From: Lactobacillus xylocopicola
Lineage (GTDB): Bacteria; Bacillota; Bacilli; Lactobacillales; Lactobacillaceae
Assembly: GCF_033096005.1 (NCBI RefSeq)
Contig: NZ_AP026803.1
Span: 1,296,001 to 1,360,000, forward strand
Direction: 5' to 3'
DNA: 64,000 nucleotides
The notes under the pieces: generated by a model
What the model saw: only the letters and a program-made list of their open reading frames with translations
Database searches by the model: none
Told to the model about the DNA's origin: nothing
Position numbers and translations under genes: made by a program
In this document: positions 9,633 through 18,350 of the stretch, piece after piece
How the letters are laid out: every line of letters begins with the position of its first letter
Position numbering within the stretch: position 1 is the stretch's first letter

Positions 9633-9661
9633 TTGAAACTTTTCGAAAGCAGTGCTATATT
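9633..9661 (+). promoter_or_regulatory. Promoter and probable operator of the DeoR operon
   Basis: TTGAAA (9633-9638), a 17-bp spacer and TATATT (9656-9661), with an extended TGC before the -10. The element is embedded in an inverted repeat (GAAAAGT / ACTTTTC) and a TTCGAA palindrome. These overlap the -35 and spacer, where a DeoR repressor would bind. The rest of 9435-9632 is A/T-rich with no gene. Confidence 0.65.
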
Positions 9662-9690
9662 AGAAATTGTTCATGAACGAAGGTAAGAAA

Positions 9691-10449
9691 ATGTATAGTG
9701 AAGAACGACGCAACTACATCAATCAACTTATTAAGGATCAGAAACAGGTCAAAGTTTTGGATCTGGCAAACAGGTTGAAAGTATCCGAAGTTACGATTCG
9801 AAAGGATCTGTCTGAAATGGAAAAAGCCGGGTTACTCAAGCGAACCTTTGGCGGAGCGATTGATCTCTCGCTTTCGGTAACGGATAAACCGTATAAAGTC
9901 AAAAAGAGTGAATTTATCGAGCAAAAAGATCAAATTGCTCAATATGCAGCTTCTTTTGTCAAAGCGGATATGACCATTTTTCTTGATGCCGGATCGACCA
10001 CCCACTGCCTGATTAAATATTTAAAAAATATTGCCGGCTTAAAGTTGGTCACAATCGACTTAAATATCGCATTAAAACTGTTAAGCGACGGCGCAGAAAA
10101 TGTTTACTTCGTTGGTGGAAAACTGTCCACCAAAACGAATTCATCGGATAGCGTCAACACTGTTACTGAACTAACTAAGTTTAATTTCGATTTGTCCTTT
10201 ATTGGATGCGATACTTTTTCACTTAAAAATTTTCAAACCGGATCAGAGTCAAAGGCAAAAATAAAAGAAGTCGCTTTTAAGAATGCTTCACTGGGAGTAA
10301 TCCTGGCAGATAGCTCAAAATACAAAAAATCACGCTTTATTAACTTTTTAGCTGTTGATGAAGTTGATTATGTGGTAACCGACCAGGGCTTTAAAAAATT
10401 CCTTGTAGGTCAACCACAAAAGCTAGCAGACAAGTTTTTAATTGCCTGA
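9691..10449 (+). CDS. DeoR/GlpR-family transcriptional regulator
   Basis: Sugar-phosphate-responsive repressor of the DeoR family. The N-terminal HTH is classical (EERRNYINQLIKDQ...VSEVTIRKDLSEMEKAG), followed by GGAI and a C-terminal sensor domain with DAGSTT and VYFVGGKLS segments that bind phosphorylated ligands in relatives. The frame opens at a TTG (9667). The ATG at 9691 has AAGGT seven bases before it and starts the protein at MYSEERR, the family start, giving 252 residues. It is the first gene of the pdxA2-kinase-permease operon, so a phosphorylated four-carbon acid or DHAP is the likely inducer (inference). Confidence 0.9.
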   Translation: MYSEERRNYINQLIKDQKQVKVLDLANRLKVSEVTIRKDLSEMEKAGLLKRTFGGAIDLSLSVTDKPYKVKKSEFIEQKDQIAQYAASFVKADMTIFLDAGSTTHCLIKYLKNIAGLKLVTIDLNIALKLLSDGAENVYFVGGKLSTKTNSSDSVNTVTELTKFNFDLSFIGCDTFSLKNFQTGSESKAKIKEVAFKNASLGVILADSSKYKKSRFINFLAVDEVDYVVTDQGFKKFLVGQPQKLADKFLIA

Positions 10450-10467
10450 TTAATGGAGGAATTAGTT

Positions 10468-11484
10468 ATGGAAAGAGAATACATCGTTATTACTATGGGT
10501 GACCCCGCAGGAATTGGGCCCGAAGAAGTAGTTAAGTCGCTGAGTAAACCAGAAATACACCAAAATGCCAAAGTTTTAGTGGTTGGTGACAAGCGCATCC
10601 TGGAAAACATCAGCAAGATTGTTAAATCTGATATTAAGATTAATGTGATTAATGCCCCTGCAGAAGGTGATTACCGCGCAGGCGTACTCAACTTAATTGA
10701 CCTTGACAATATTGATATGAATACCTTTGAGTATGGCAAAGTCCAGGCCCAATGCGGTCAAGCTGCATATGAATATATTGAAAAAGCCAACGACTTGTGC
10801 ATGCATGATGGGGTGGCAGCAATGGTGACCACCACTCTAAATAAGGAAGCACTGCAACAGGCTGGCATTACTACCCTTGGTCATACCGATATTCTAGCAA
10901 AATTGACAGGCATTACAGATCCGTTGACCATGTTCCAAGTTCAGAATATGCGCGTCTTTTTCTACTCAAAACACCTGGCCTTGCGCAAGGCTTGTGACTT
11001 AATTACCAAAGACGGAATTAAGAATTACGTGCACTTGATGATTGATGCCCTTGGGACCATGGGCATTGAAAATCCTCACGTTGCGGTTGCGGGCTTAAAT
11101 CCCCATGCCGGCGACGGCGGACTGTTTGGTGATGAAGAAATCAAGTACATCACCCCAGCAATCAAAGAATTACAAGCTGCTGGTATTAACGTTTCCGGGC
11201 CGATTGCCGCCGATTCCGTCTTTTATCAGGCTAACATGGGCAAGTTCGATGGTGTGCTGTCCTTATACCACGATCAAGGCCACATCGCTACCAAGACAGT
11301 CGATCCGGATTTGACGGTTTCCTTTACCCATAACCTGCCCTACTTAAGAACTTCAGTAGACCACGGAACTGCCTTTGACATTGCTGGTCAAGGCATTGCC
11401 CGTGAAAAGAGTCTAGATGAGGCCATCAGGTTAGCTGCAGTCTATGCAGGTGACTTTAGAAGAGCTAAAGAAAAGAACAATTAA
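10468..11484 (+). CDS. pdxA2: PdxA2-type 4-phospho-D-threonate/D-erythronate dehydrogenase
   Basis: NAD-dependent dehydrogenase of the PdxA family. Family motifs are present: ITMGDPAGIGPEEV at the N-terminus, GHTDILAKL, LNPHAGDGGLFGDEE and YHDQGHI, including the three metal-binding histidines. No other vitamin B6 biosynthesis gene is nearby. Its partners are a DUF1537 kinase and a GntP permease, the known context of PdxA2 enzymes. In that pathway the kinase makes 4-phospho-D-threonate or -erythronate, which PdxA2 oxidises and decarboxylates to DHAP. The start at 10468 has GGAGG eight bases upstream; an ATG 15 bases earlier overlaps that site and is rejected. The substrate stereochemistry cannot be read from sequence. 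Confidence 0.88.
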   Translation: MEREYIVITMGDPAGIGPEEVVKSLSKPEIHQNAKVLVVGDKRILENISKIVKSDIKINVINAPAEGDYRAGVLNLIDLDNIDMNTFEYGKVQAQCGQAAYEYIEKANDLCMHDGVAAMVTTTLNKEALQQAGITTLGHTDILAKLTGITDPLTMFQVQNMRVFFYSKHLALRKACDLITKDGIKNYVHLMIDALGTMGIENPHVAVAGLNPHAGDGGLFGDEEIKYITPAIKELQAAGINVSGPIAADSVFYQANMGKFDGVLSLYHDQGHIATKTVDPDLTVSFTHNLPYLRTSVDHGTAFDIAGQGIAREKSLDEAIRLAAVYAGDFRRAKEKNN

Positions 11485-11499
11485 GCAAAATTATTCCAG

Positions 11500-11557
11500 T
11501 TTAGACAGCACGTATTTATGCTGTCTAAATTTTACCGGATTTTTGTAAGCGCTTTTG
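11500..11557 (+). promoter_or_regulatory. Intercistronic hairpin and cre-like site between pdxA2 and the kinase
   Basis: TTTAGACAGCA (11500-11510) pairs perfectly with TGCTGTCTAAA (11519-11529) and is followed by TTTT. This could be a partial terminator or an mRNA-stability stem inside the operon. Just downstream, TGTAAGCGCTTTTG (11544-11557) matches 11 of 14 positions of the palindromic cre form TGTAAGCGCTTACA. Together they suggest separate or attenuated expression of the kinase and permease. Confidence 0.5.
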
Positions 11558-11594
11558 TGCTTATTGAACGATAACTAAAATAGAAGGTGATTAG

Positions 11595-12908
11595 ATGAAA
11601 TTAATAATTGTCGCTGATGATTTAACTGGAGCAAATGTTTCTAATTCATTGTTAGCAAAAAATGGCTTAAAAGTCGGTTCGATTGATACTCTGGACAAAG
11701 TCGAGCAATATCGCGATTATGACGCTTTAGGCTTTCACACTGACAGCCGCGGTGACGAACCGCAAGTAGCCTATCAAAAAGTATATGACTATACCGAAAA
11801 GCTAAAAAATAAAAATGTGCGCTTCTATAATAAGCGGATTGATTCGACCCTCAGAGGCAACCTGGGCGCTGAAATCGATGGTATGCTGGATGCTCTGGGC
11901 GACAACTATACTGCGATGGTCGTTCCGGCTTTTCCGAGTTCAGGCAAAATTGTGGTCGGTAACTTCGAGTTGGTAGATGGCGTAATGCTGGAGCAAACCG
12001 ATGCCAAGAACGACCCCACCAGTCCCGTAACCAATTCGCGCGTTGCCGAAATTTTGCAAAAACAAAGTTCCAAGAGTATCGGCATTATTTCCATGGAGAG
12101 TATCCTTGAGGGCGTCGACTCGGTCAAGAGTACCATTAAGGCGCTGATTACCAACGGTGCCAGAGTCATCATGTTTGACGCATGTACCGAGGCAGATATT
12201 GATACCATTGCCGCCGCAGTAATTGGTGCAGAGGTGCCGTTTATTTCGGTTGATCCTGGCCCCTTTACCAACTCTTTGATGAAGGACCTTAATACTCCGC
12301 AAAGCTATAAAGAAAAGAAAAAATCCCTTTATGTCATCGGCAGTGTAAGTGGCATTGTCGCAGAGCAGATTGCCCAGTTCAAGGCGGCACTTGACCCCTT
12401 CATTTTTCAGCCTAATGCGCGCAAGTTTCTGTATGAAGACCAGCGTAACGATGAAATTGCCCGGGCAGTTGCCAGTGTCGTAGAGAACCTTGAAAGCAAT
12501 GCCCACTTCTTGATTGCGACCATGATTCAAAAGAAGGATAAGCTAGACTTGAAAAAAGAAGCACGCGCTGCGGGATTATCCGTTGCGGCAGCTTCCAACT
12601 TGATCTGCGAGTCAATGGCCGAAATTGGCGCTCAAATTGTTGACCAAAGCCAAAATAAAATTGGCGGCGTTTATACCTCTGGCGGCGACATCACTAAGGC
12701 CTTTTTGGAACAGAATAAAGCGCAAGGAATCGAAATCAAAGACGAAATTATTCCGCTAGCAGTGTACGGTAGAGTGATGGGGGGACGCCTTGACAACATG
12801 CCGGTAATCACTAAGGGTGGCTTAATTGGTGACAAGACCACCTTGGTCGAGTGTGCCAACTACCTATCGACGAAGATTTCAAATACATTTGTTGAGGAGA
12901 AAAAATAA
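11595..12908 (+). CDS. dtnK: Four-carbon acid sugar kinase (DUF1537 family)
   Basis: Cytosolic ATP-dependent kinase of the DUF1537 family, phosphorylating D-threonate, D-erythronate or related four-carbon acids at O-4. The N-terminal substrate domain begins IIVADDLTGANVS, with RIDSTLRGN further on. The C-terminal ATP-binding domain contains YTSGGDITKAF and GRLDNMPVITKGGLIGD. Length 437 residues is normal. The ATG at 11595 follows GAAGGTG. Its stop overlaps the permease start (TAATG), so the two are translationally coupled. DtnK is used as the best functional analogue; DenK or OtnK specificity is equally possible. Confidence 0.87.
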   Translation: MKLIIVADDLTGANVSNSLLAKNGLKVGSIDTLDKVEQYRDYDALGFHTDSRGDEPQVAYQKVYDYTEKLKNKNVRFYNKRIDSTLRGNLGAEIDGMLDALGDNYTAMVVPAFPSSGKIVVGNFELVDGVMLEQTDAKNDPTSPVTNSRVAEILQKQSSKSIGIISMESILEGVDSVKSTIKALITNGARVIMFDACTEADIDTIAAAVIGAEVPFISVDPGPFTNSLMKDLNTPQSYKEKKKSLYVIGSVSGIVAEQIAQFKAALDPFIFQPNARKFLYEDQRNDEIARAVASVVENLESNAHFLIATMIQKKDKLDLKKEARAAGLSVAAASNLICESMAEIGAQIVDQSQNKIGGVYTSGGDITKAFLEQNKAQGIEIKDEIIPLAVYGRVMGGRLDNMPVITKGGLIGDKTTLVECANYLSTKISNTFVEEKK

Positions 12909-14236
12909 TGAGCAGTACAACACAAATGGTTGTGGCCCTGGTAATATCAATTATTGTCCTAGTGCTACTCCTCGTTAAATCTAACCTAAATGCTTTTACT
13001 GCATTAATTATCGGCGGCTTACTGACCGGGATTTTGGGCGGCTTAAGCCCCATCAAAACGGTCGATGCCTTAAAAACGGGTTTTGGTAACACAATGGCCA
13101 GCCTGGGAATCTTAATTGCCTTCGGAGTAATGATTGGCAAAGTCCTGGAAGTCTCAGGTGCAACAGCTGCTATGGGCAAAAAGTTCGTCGCAGTGCTAGG
13201 CAAGGGCCACGAAGTCTTAGCCATGATCTTGACCGGTTTTGTAACCTCACTGGCCATCTTCTGTGTGCCCGCTTTCTTGATGCTCTTCCCCCTGGCTAAA
13301 GATATTTCTAAGCGGACTGGAACTAGCATTTCAGCGCTTGGGATTGGTCTTGCTGGCGGCTTACTTTGGAGTCATGAGTTGGTGCCACCAGCATCTGGAC
13401 CACTTGGTGGTGCGGCCCTATTTAATGCCAACATTTCCGGTAACATGATTTTGGGTTTTCTGGTTGGTATTCCGATGATTATCTTCGTCAACTTCTACGC
13501 TAAGTGGATTGGTAAGAAGTACCACCGAGTGGCTGAAGACGCTGATGAAAGTGCACTAGAGAATACAGCTGATGCCAAAGAGCCATCATTTACCTTATCG
13601 ATTATGCCAATCTTAATTCCCATTGTCTTAATTTTATTGGCTGGTGCCCTGAAAACCACACCTATGAACGGCACCCTCAGCAGTACCATCCAATTCGTTG
13701 GTTCGCCTGTTGTTGCCCTAGGTTTAGGACTATTAATTGGTGTCCTTACCCTCCTGCACGGGGTTGATCGCAAAAAGGTTGCTGCAGCACTTGATGATGG
13801 AATCGTCAACGGTGGCAAGACCTTGGTCTTGATTGCCGCAGGTGGAGCACTAGGTAATGTCGTTAATGAGAGTGGTGCCGGCAACATTATTGCTAAGGGT
13901 ATTGCTCACACTGGTCTACCAGCAATCCTAGTACCATTCATTATTGCCAGTCTGCTGCGCATAATCCAAGGATCCGGAACCGTGGCCATTTTTACGACCG
14001 CCTCAATCACCGCTCCGATGGTTGCAACGCTGGGCATCAACCCTATCTTAGCCAATATTGCAGCCTGCGTCGGAGCAATGGTCTTCTCCTACTTCAACGA
14101 CAGCTACTTCTGGGCAATCAATGATTCTATTGGGGCCACATCGACCAAGGAACAAATGATGAATTGGTCGGTGCCAACTACCGTCTGTTGGTTGATCGGT
14201 GGAATTGAATTATTAATCTTGAATGTCTTTATTTAA
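12908..14236 (+). CDS. GntP-family permease (probable four-carbon sugar acid uptake)
   Basis: Integral membrane transporter of the GntP/gluconate family, 442 residues with about twelve to fourteen hydrophobic segments. Characteristic stretches are ASLGILIAFGVMIGKVLEVSG, ELVPPASGPLG and the C-terminal GSGTVAIFTTASI. It overlaps the kinase stop by one base and is the last gene of the deoR-pdxA2-dtnK operon, before a strong terminator. In homologous operons GntP members import sugar acids, so here it most likely brings in D-threonate, D-erythronate or a similar acid. Substrate is inferred from context. Confidence 0.88.
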   Translation: MSSTTQMVVALVISIIVLVLLLVKSNLNAFTALIIGGLLTGILGGLSPIKTVDALKTGFGNTMASLGILIAFGVMIGKVLEVSGATAAMGKKFVAVLGKGHEVLAMILTGFVTSLAIFCVPAFLMLFPLAKDISKRTGTSISALGIGLAGGLLWSHELVPPASGPLGGAALFNANISGNMILGFLVGIPMIIFVNFYAKWIGKKYHRVAEDADESALENTADAKEPSFTLSIMPILIPIVLILLAGALKTTPMNGTLSSTIQFVGSPVVALGLGLLIGVLTLLHGVDRKKVAAALDDGIVNGGKTLVLIAAGGALGNVVNESGAGNIIAKGIAHTGLPAILVPFIIASLLRIIQGSGTVAIFTTASITAPMVATLGINPILANIAACVGAMVFSYFNDSYFWAINDSIGATSTKEQMMNWSVPTTVCWLIGGIELLILNVFI

Positions 14237-14251
14237 AAGTACCGCGATGTT

Positions 14252-14283
14252 AAAAAGCACTGATTTTAAAATCAGTGCTTTTT
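14252..14283. terminator. Bidirectional terminator after the GntP gene
   Basis: AAAAAGCACTGATTTT is followed directly by AAAATCAGTGCTTTTT. The arms lie between convergent genes (GntP on +, DUF3021 on -). Confidence 0.88.
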
Positions 14284-14294
14284 GGTGGAGTTCT

Positions 14295-14681
14295 TTACTT
14301 ATTTCTTTTTTTGATACGCGCATTAATTTGCTTAACCGATCTTCTCTGATCCAGGATACAGATCAACCAAATAACTAGGTAAGTTACTAGGAAGATACCT
14401 AATGACCACAGATTGATCGGCCAGCTATTAATCATCATCATTACCGCAAAAAGCAGAAAAATCCCGAGCAAATGAATAAGCAGTGCAAGGGTAAACGTGA
14501 TATCCGAAATAAAAATCATTGATACCAAACCCATCAATCCCGAAAGCGTTAAAACAGAAAGCACGCCTTTAGGGGTGGGCGCAATACCGCCATAAGCGAA
14601 GGTTAAGATCAGCAGATAAGCAATTGCGCCAAATGCTACACCGATTAGAAAATAATCTAAACATCTATTGAATAATTTCAT
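14295..14681 (-). CDS. DUF3021 membrane protein, probable LytTR inhibitor partner
   Basis: Small integral membrane protein of 128 residues with four hydrophobic segments and a basic C-terminal tail (RRSVKQINARIKKRNK). It starts one base after the stop of the LytTR gene and has no obvious ribosome binding site of its own, so translation is probably coupled. LytTR-DUF3021 pairs belong to the LytTR regulatory systems described in streptococci (HdrRM and BrsRM type), where the membrane protein restrains the cognate regulator. The inhibitory role here is by analogy. Confidence 0.78.
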   Translation of the reverse strand: MKLFNRCLDYFLIGVAFGAIAYLLILTFAYGGIAPTPKGVLSVLTLSGLMGLVSMIFISDITFTLALLIHLLGIFLLFAVMMMINSWPINLWSLGIFLVTYLVIWLICILDQRRSVKQINARIKKRNK

Positions 14682-14682
14682 T

Positions 14683-15135
14683 TTAAAGGCCCAGCTTTCT
14701 TTCTAACTCTGGCAAATAATGGCGCGATACATCGGCTTTTAGATTATGTTTCAGGCTGGCAACCATGTTACCAGCAAAGCCCACTTCAATTGCTTCAAGA
14801 TAAGTTAAATTAATAGCAGCATGGCGCGATACTTGAATGAAATTGTCATTTACACTCGCCAAGACTTGATACAGTCGACCTGTACTTTTTAGGACTCCGC
14901 TTGTAGTCGAATAAGTTAAACTAGTCGACTGAACTTCAATTTTAACTATATCAGCACATTTTACCGTAACTATTCGATCAGCCGTCTTAATCGGCAAAAG
15001 TATGCGTTCACTTTTACCAAAGTCGTTTAAATACTTAAGTAGTCTATCTACTGTTTCAGTATCTTTTACTGCTCTGACGTCGACCTCAACTTCATCTTGC
15101 TTTAAAGCTGGATCAACGTGAAAATTGATTTTCAT
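14683..15135 (-). CDS. LytTR-domain DNA-binding regulator
   Basis: Stand-alone LytTR regulator of 150 residues without a receiver domain. The LytTR domain covers about residues 45-148, with the typical strands IVTVKCADIVKIEVQSTSLTY, GRLYQVLASVNDNFIQVSRHAAINLTYLEAI in outline. Such proteins bind pairs of short direct repeats about two helical turns apart and activate transcription. It forms a tight two-gene unit with DUF3021. Immediately upstream is a very strong AGGAAGGAGG site that is not placed for this start; it belongs to a possible leader ORF ending four bases before the ATG. Targets are not adjacent: on the left is the GntP operon terminator, on the right SIR2-HerA. Confidence 0.88.
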   Translation of the reverse strand: MKINFHVDPALKQDEVEVDVRAVKDTETVDRLLKYLNDFGKSERILLPIKTADRIVTVKCADIVKIEVQSTSLTYSTTSGVLKSTGRLYQVLASVNDNFIQVSRHAAINLTYLEAIEVGFAGNMVASLKHNLKADVSRHYLPELERKLGL

Positions 15136-15139
15136 TTTG

Positions 15140-15178
15140 CTATTGCTCTTTGTTAGTTGTCAGCATGGCGCGCGACAT
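15140..15178 (-). CDS. Possible 12-codon leader ORF in front of the LytTR gene
   Basis: Upstream of the LytTR start a strong AGGAAGGAGG sequence is followed by overlapping mini-ORFs. One is an ATG frame (MSRAMLTTNKEQ, 15178-15140) that stops four bases before the LytTR ATG. The other is a TTG frame (15188-15153, 11 residues). The LytTR ATG itself has only a weak site, so translation could be coupled through one of these. This is speculative. The rest of 15190-15418 shows no gene. Confidence 0.25.
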   Translation of the reverse strand: MSRAMLTTNKEQ

Positions 15179-15418
15179 CCTTGTCCAAGAGTCCTCCTTC
15201 CTTAGTTCTTTAATAAGAATACAGGAATTACCTCGATTTGTAGCCTGCTTTTCTACAAGTGGTTGAATTTGGCCTATCAAAAGTTTTACTTTTAACTATG
15301 AAATATTTTAGCAAAACAAAAAGGCACTCTAAATTCAATCCATCAAAGAGATTGTTATTGAGTCAATTATGGTATTCAATACTTCCCCATGTCTTTATTG
15401 CTAGTGAGCATATTAAAA

Positions 15419-17299
15419 TCACTTCCATAATTCAGTAAGCATAGTGTCATCACTAGTAGGATGCAATGTATTTTCCTTATCAATTTTTACAAAGACAGGA
15501 ACTTGCATCGCATTTCCTGTAACAATTGCTTCACCTTGCCCAAGACTTGAAATCATTTGATATGAATTTCTATCCAACGTGGGCATAGTATTTTCAAGCA
15601 TTTTTAAATCTTTCTCGTTAACCAAACGATGAATCAAATAATTATGAACTTGTGAAAGAATCGTAGGCGAAATATCTGCTGGTCTTTGACTTGATAAGGT
15701 AAGATAAAATCCGAATTTTCTTCCCTCTTTAATAATTTCTTCAAATACAGATAACCGATAATCTTGCCAATCATCACCATTATTTTTATACTCAGAATTT
15801 AAAATATTGTGAGCTTCATCAATAATTAGATGTTTAGTTTTATCTACTTTTTCACCAGAAACAGAGTTTTTTTGTTCATCGTAAATCATTTTAGATACCA
15901 ACATTGGTATTAAGCGGGTGATTTCCTGATTCGAATGAACAAGCGAAATTATATTCATCATTTTATAATCTTCAATGATATCTTTTTTTACCTCTATAAC
16001 TTTTTCTAAACTTTCAAAAGAAGAGTTAATCCTATTAAATAAAGGGTTTAAATGTTCTCTATTGACTTTTCCCCATGCAGTGCTATGAACTCTTTGAAAA
16101 TCTAAAAAAACTTTCAATTTTTGGACTGGGGTGATTTTTTTATTATTAAAATAATTAGTAAGCTTTTCAGCAATTTCTGGGATTTTAATAAGCTTGAGCG
16201 TTTCTTCTTCCATAGCACCTTGAGACCCGCTATTAATATATATATCTCTACCATTATTTTTTATATAAAAATGTCCATTAGAATGTTGTTGCAATTTATC
16301 TAATTTAGAATATAAATCATTGTCAACATAATATTTCTTTGCAGTATCTATCCAATCTTGCAAACTATCCTGATTTCCCGAATTTCCTGAAATCAAAATT
16401 TTTTTAAGCGTGCCTGTAACGTAGTTACCAAAATTAAAACTCTTATCATTTGACTTTTTATTAAATGCTCTCATAGAACTTCTTAAAAAGGGGACTTGTG
16501 TCGCTGGACGGGCATCGAAAAGTACTGCTAAGATATCTGCATCAAAAAGGTAATCCTTTTTTACAGGTAATTTTTTTTCATTATTTGGATTACGTGTGTT
16601 TATCTCAAATATCTTTTTATCATTTTGATTAATTCCGAAAATCCCCTCTTTTTCTTTATCAAATTTGCGCGATGAATACTCTCCATTAAAATCAATTACA
16701 AAAAATTGAGATTTCTCTTTTATCTGACTATAAAAATTTGTTCTAAAAAGTTCTAAATATAATTTATGTAATGTATTAGATTTCCCACTTCCAGTATTTC
16801 CAAATATACCTATATGAGAAGCAAAAAATTTATTTATTGATAATCGAATAGGTTGTCCTTCCAAGATAGACTTTCCAATTTCAATTGTTGACTCATTATC
16901 TTCAACACCATAAATAATCTTTAACTCGTCTTTACTTGTTAATGTCACCTCATTACCAATCATTGGTACATACTGACTAGTTATTTGAAATTCACCATCT
17001 TCGATAACGCCCTTAACTTTTAAAGAAACTATTCTGTTTATAGAATTTTTCGTAAATCGGTTATCAAATTCGATGCTTTTAATTGAGTTTTGCTGATCGA
17101 GTACTTTTTCATTTGCTACGGTTGTAATGATTTTAACATCATTTTGATTAATAGTAAGGAATGCTCCTATTCTGGGTCCAGTCAGTATCTCCCCGTACCA
17201 AATGAACTCTGCATCATTTGACATTCTGTACATTCCAGCTTGTGATATACTACCGTCTACAGACGTAATCACGCCTAATTTTTTCTTGTTATTTCTCAT
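15419..17299 (-). CDS. HerA-type AAA ATPase of a SIR2-HerA defence system
   Basis: HerA/VirB4-superfamily ATPase, 626 residues. The N-terminal third is a HAS-barrel-like beta region (KLGVITSVDGSISQAGMYRM). Walker A GNTGSGKSNTL is near residue 168, and Walker B HLIIDEAHNIL lies in the C-terminal half with SQRPADISPTIL after it, the usual HerA layout. The start overlaps the end of the SIR2 gene by 11 bases, so the two are co-translated. In characterised SIR2-HerA (Nezha-like) systems, HerA hexamers assemble with a SIR2 ring, and the complex hydrolyses NAD and nucleotides or cuts nucleic acid upon phage infection. Base composition is clearly more A/T-rich than the flanking guaA and GntP genes, a sign of transfer. 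Confidence 0.88.
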   Translation of the reverse strand: MRNNKKKLGVITSVDGSISQAGMYRMSNDAEFIWYGEILTGPRIGAFLTINQNDVKIITTVANEKVLDQQNSIKSIEFDNRFTKNSINRIVSLKVKGVIEDGEFQITSQYVPMIGNEVTLTSKDELKIIYGVEDNESTIEIGKSILEGQPIRLSINKFFASHIGIFGNTGSGKSNTLHKLYLELFRTNFYSQIKEKSQFFVIDFNGEYSSRKFDKEKEGIFGINQNDKKIFEINTRNPNNEKKLPVKKDYLFDADILAVLFDARPATQVPFLRSSMRAFNKKSNDKSFNFGNYVTGTLKKILISGNSGNQDSLQDWIDTAKKYYVDNDLYSKLDKLQQHSNGHFYIKNNGRDIYINSGSQGAMEEETLKLIKIPEIAEKLTNYFNNKKITPVQKLKVFLDFQRVHSTAWGKVNREHLNPLFNRINSSFESLEKVIEVKKDIIEDYKMMNIISLVHSNQEITRLIPMLVSKMIYDEQKNSVSGEKVDKTKHLIIDEAHNILNSEYKNNGDDWQDYRLSVFEEIIKEGRKFGFYLTLSSQRPADISPTILSQVHNYLIHRLVNEKDLKMLENTMPTLDRNSYQMISSLGQGEAIVTGNAMQVPVFVKIDKENTLHPTSDDTMLTELWK

Positions 17300-18299
17300 C
17301 TTTTAAGTCCTCTAAGCTTGTTTTACCAAGAAGATCTGTTAAATTCGACAAAGTAAAACTACCCATTTTTTTGTTAGTATTTATTTGTTTATATTCTTTA
17401 TTAAACATACAAGGAGTTAAAATAACAAAATTACTCGGTTCAGTTGAAATACCCAAATTTTTCATATAAGTATCTTTATCACCTTCTTCATGGCCAAACA
17501 CGTATATAATCAACTCTGGATTTTGCATAGCACGCCTAATCATTTTCTTTATATGCTTATCTTGAAATGAAAAACCAATAACAAATAAAACAGACTGTGG
17601 TTTATCTAATTCTAGTTGAAAAACTCTTAACATTTCGTGGAAATGATTATTTTCAAATGTCTCTTCTTCTTCATTTCCTGTAGGCATAACAGTAACTGGT
17701 CTTTCGACCACATTATTTCTAATTAGTATACTATCTTCATTGTTGGAATCTTTTTCCCAGTTAACTGATCCATGTGGTTTAATTAAAGTTAACGATGGTA
17801 TCTCGTTTGTATAATTATCATTCAATCCTCTATACGATACTGTTTTATTATAATTTGAACTATCAAGTTTCCTTTCAAAATAACCGCTAGCACCATCATT
17901 AAATACAAATTTGTACTCAAGAAGAGCTTCATCAGCAGCCTTTTCAAAAAACAAATCATAATTGGTGGTAAATAAATTGATTGTCCTAGGACTTTGTCTA
18001 GAATTTGACAGATTAAGAATGTCAATTAATGTAATTACAAAGTTCTTATAGTCCTTTAAGACTTTTTCGCTATCAGTGTTTAAATTTTCTTCCAACAATT
18101 CTCTGCTTACTTTTTTAACTTTTTCAGTTAACTTTTGATTTCGTTCATCAATGTCTTCTTCCTCTATTTCTTTCATCAAAGGAATTGCGGGGGAAGACAC
18201 TCCAGAACCAATTAAAAAACTAAGTTGTTTTGTAATTGCCAGTCTTCTAATTTTTTTAAGCAACATATTATTTTTGGGATTTTCTCGTTCATCACTCAT
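17289..18299 (-). CDS. SIR2-family NADase-like effector of a SIR2-HerA defence system
   Basis: SIR2-fold protein, 336 residues. The NAD-binding loop FLIGSGVSS is at residues 28-36, followed by the FTTNYD motif near residue 126, the PHGSVNW segment with the catalytic-type His, and FVIGFSFQDKHIKKM near the C-terminus. These are the motifs of prokaryotic defence SIR2 domains rather than of protein deacetylases, and no zinc-binding cysteines are present. ATTAGGAGAATTATATG gives a strong start at 18299. A -35-like TTACAT and -10 TATACT with a 17-bp spacer lie upstream. It is first in a two-gene unit with the HerA ATPase. An effector that depletes NAD on infection is the expected role, inferred from family knowledge. 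Confidence 0.87.
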   Translation of the reverse strand: MSDERENPKNNMLLKKIRRLAITKQLSFLIGSGVSSPAIPLMKEIEEEDIDERNQKLTEKVKKVSRELLEENLNTDSEKVLKDYKNFVITLIDILNLSNSRQSPRTINLFTTNYDLFFEKAADEALLEYKFVFNDGASGYFERKLDSSNYNKTVSYRGLNDNYTNEIPSLTLIKPHGSVNWEKDSNNEDSILIRNNVVERPVTVMPTGNEEEETFENNHFHEMLRVFQLELDKPQSVLFVIGFSFQDKHIKKMIRRAMQNPELIIYVFGHEEGDKDTYMKNLGISTEPSNFVILTPCMFNKEYKQINTNKKMGSFTLSNLTDLLGKTSLEDLKDEK

Positions 18300-18350
18300 A
18301 TAATTCTCCTAATATAATTATTAAATTCTAGTATAATTATTTTTCAATCT

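Noticed and set aside
11906..12615. Long minus-strand open frames (up to 196 codons) inside the sugar-acid kinase
   Set aside because: They are shadows of a well-supported plus-strand gene with all family motifs; no start signals, and the protein sequences look random.
15419..18299. SIR2-HerA as part of a prophage or plasmid remnant
   Set aside because: No integrase, transposase, replication gene or flanking direct repeat is visible around the pair.
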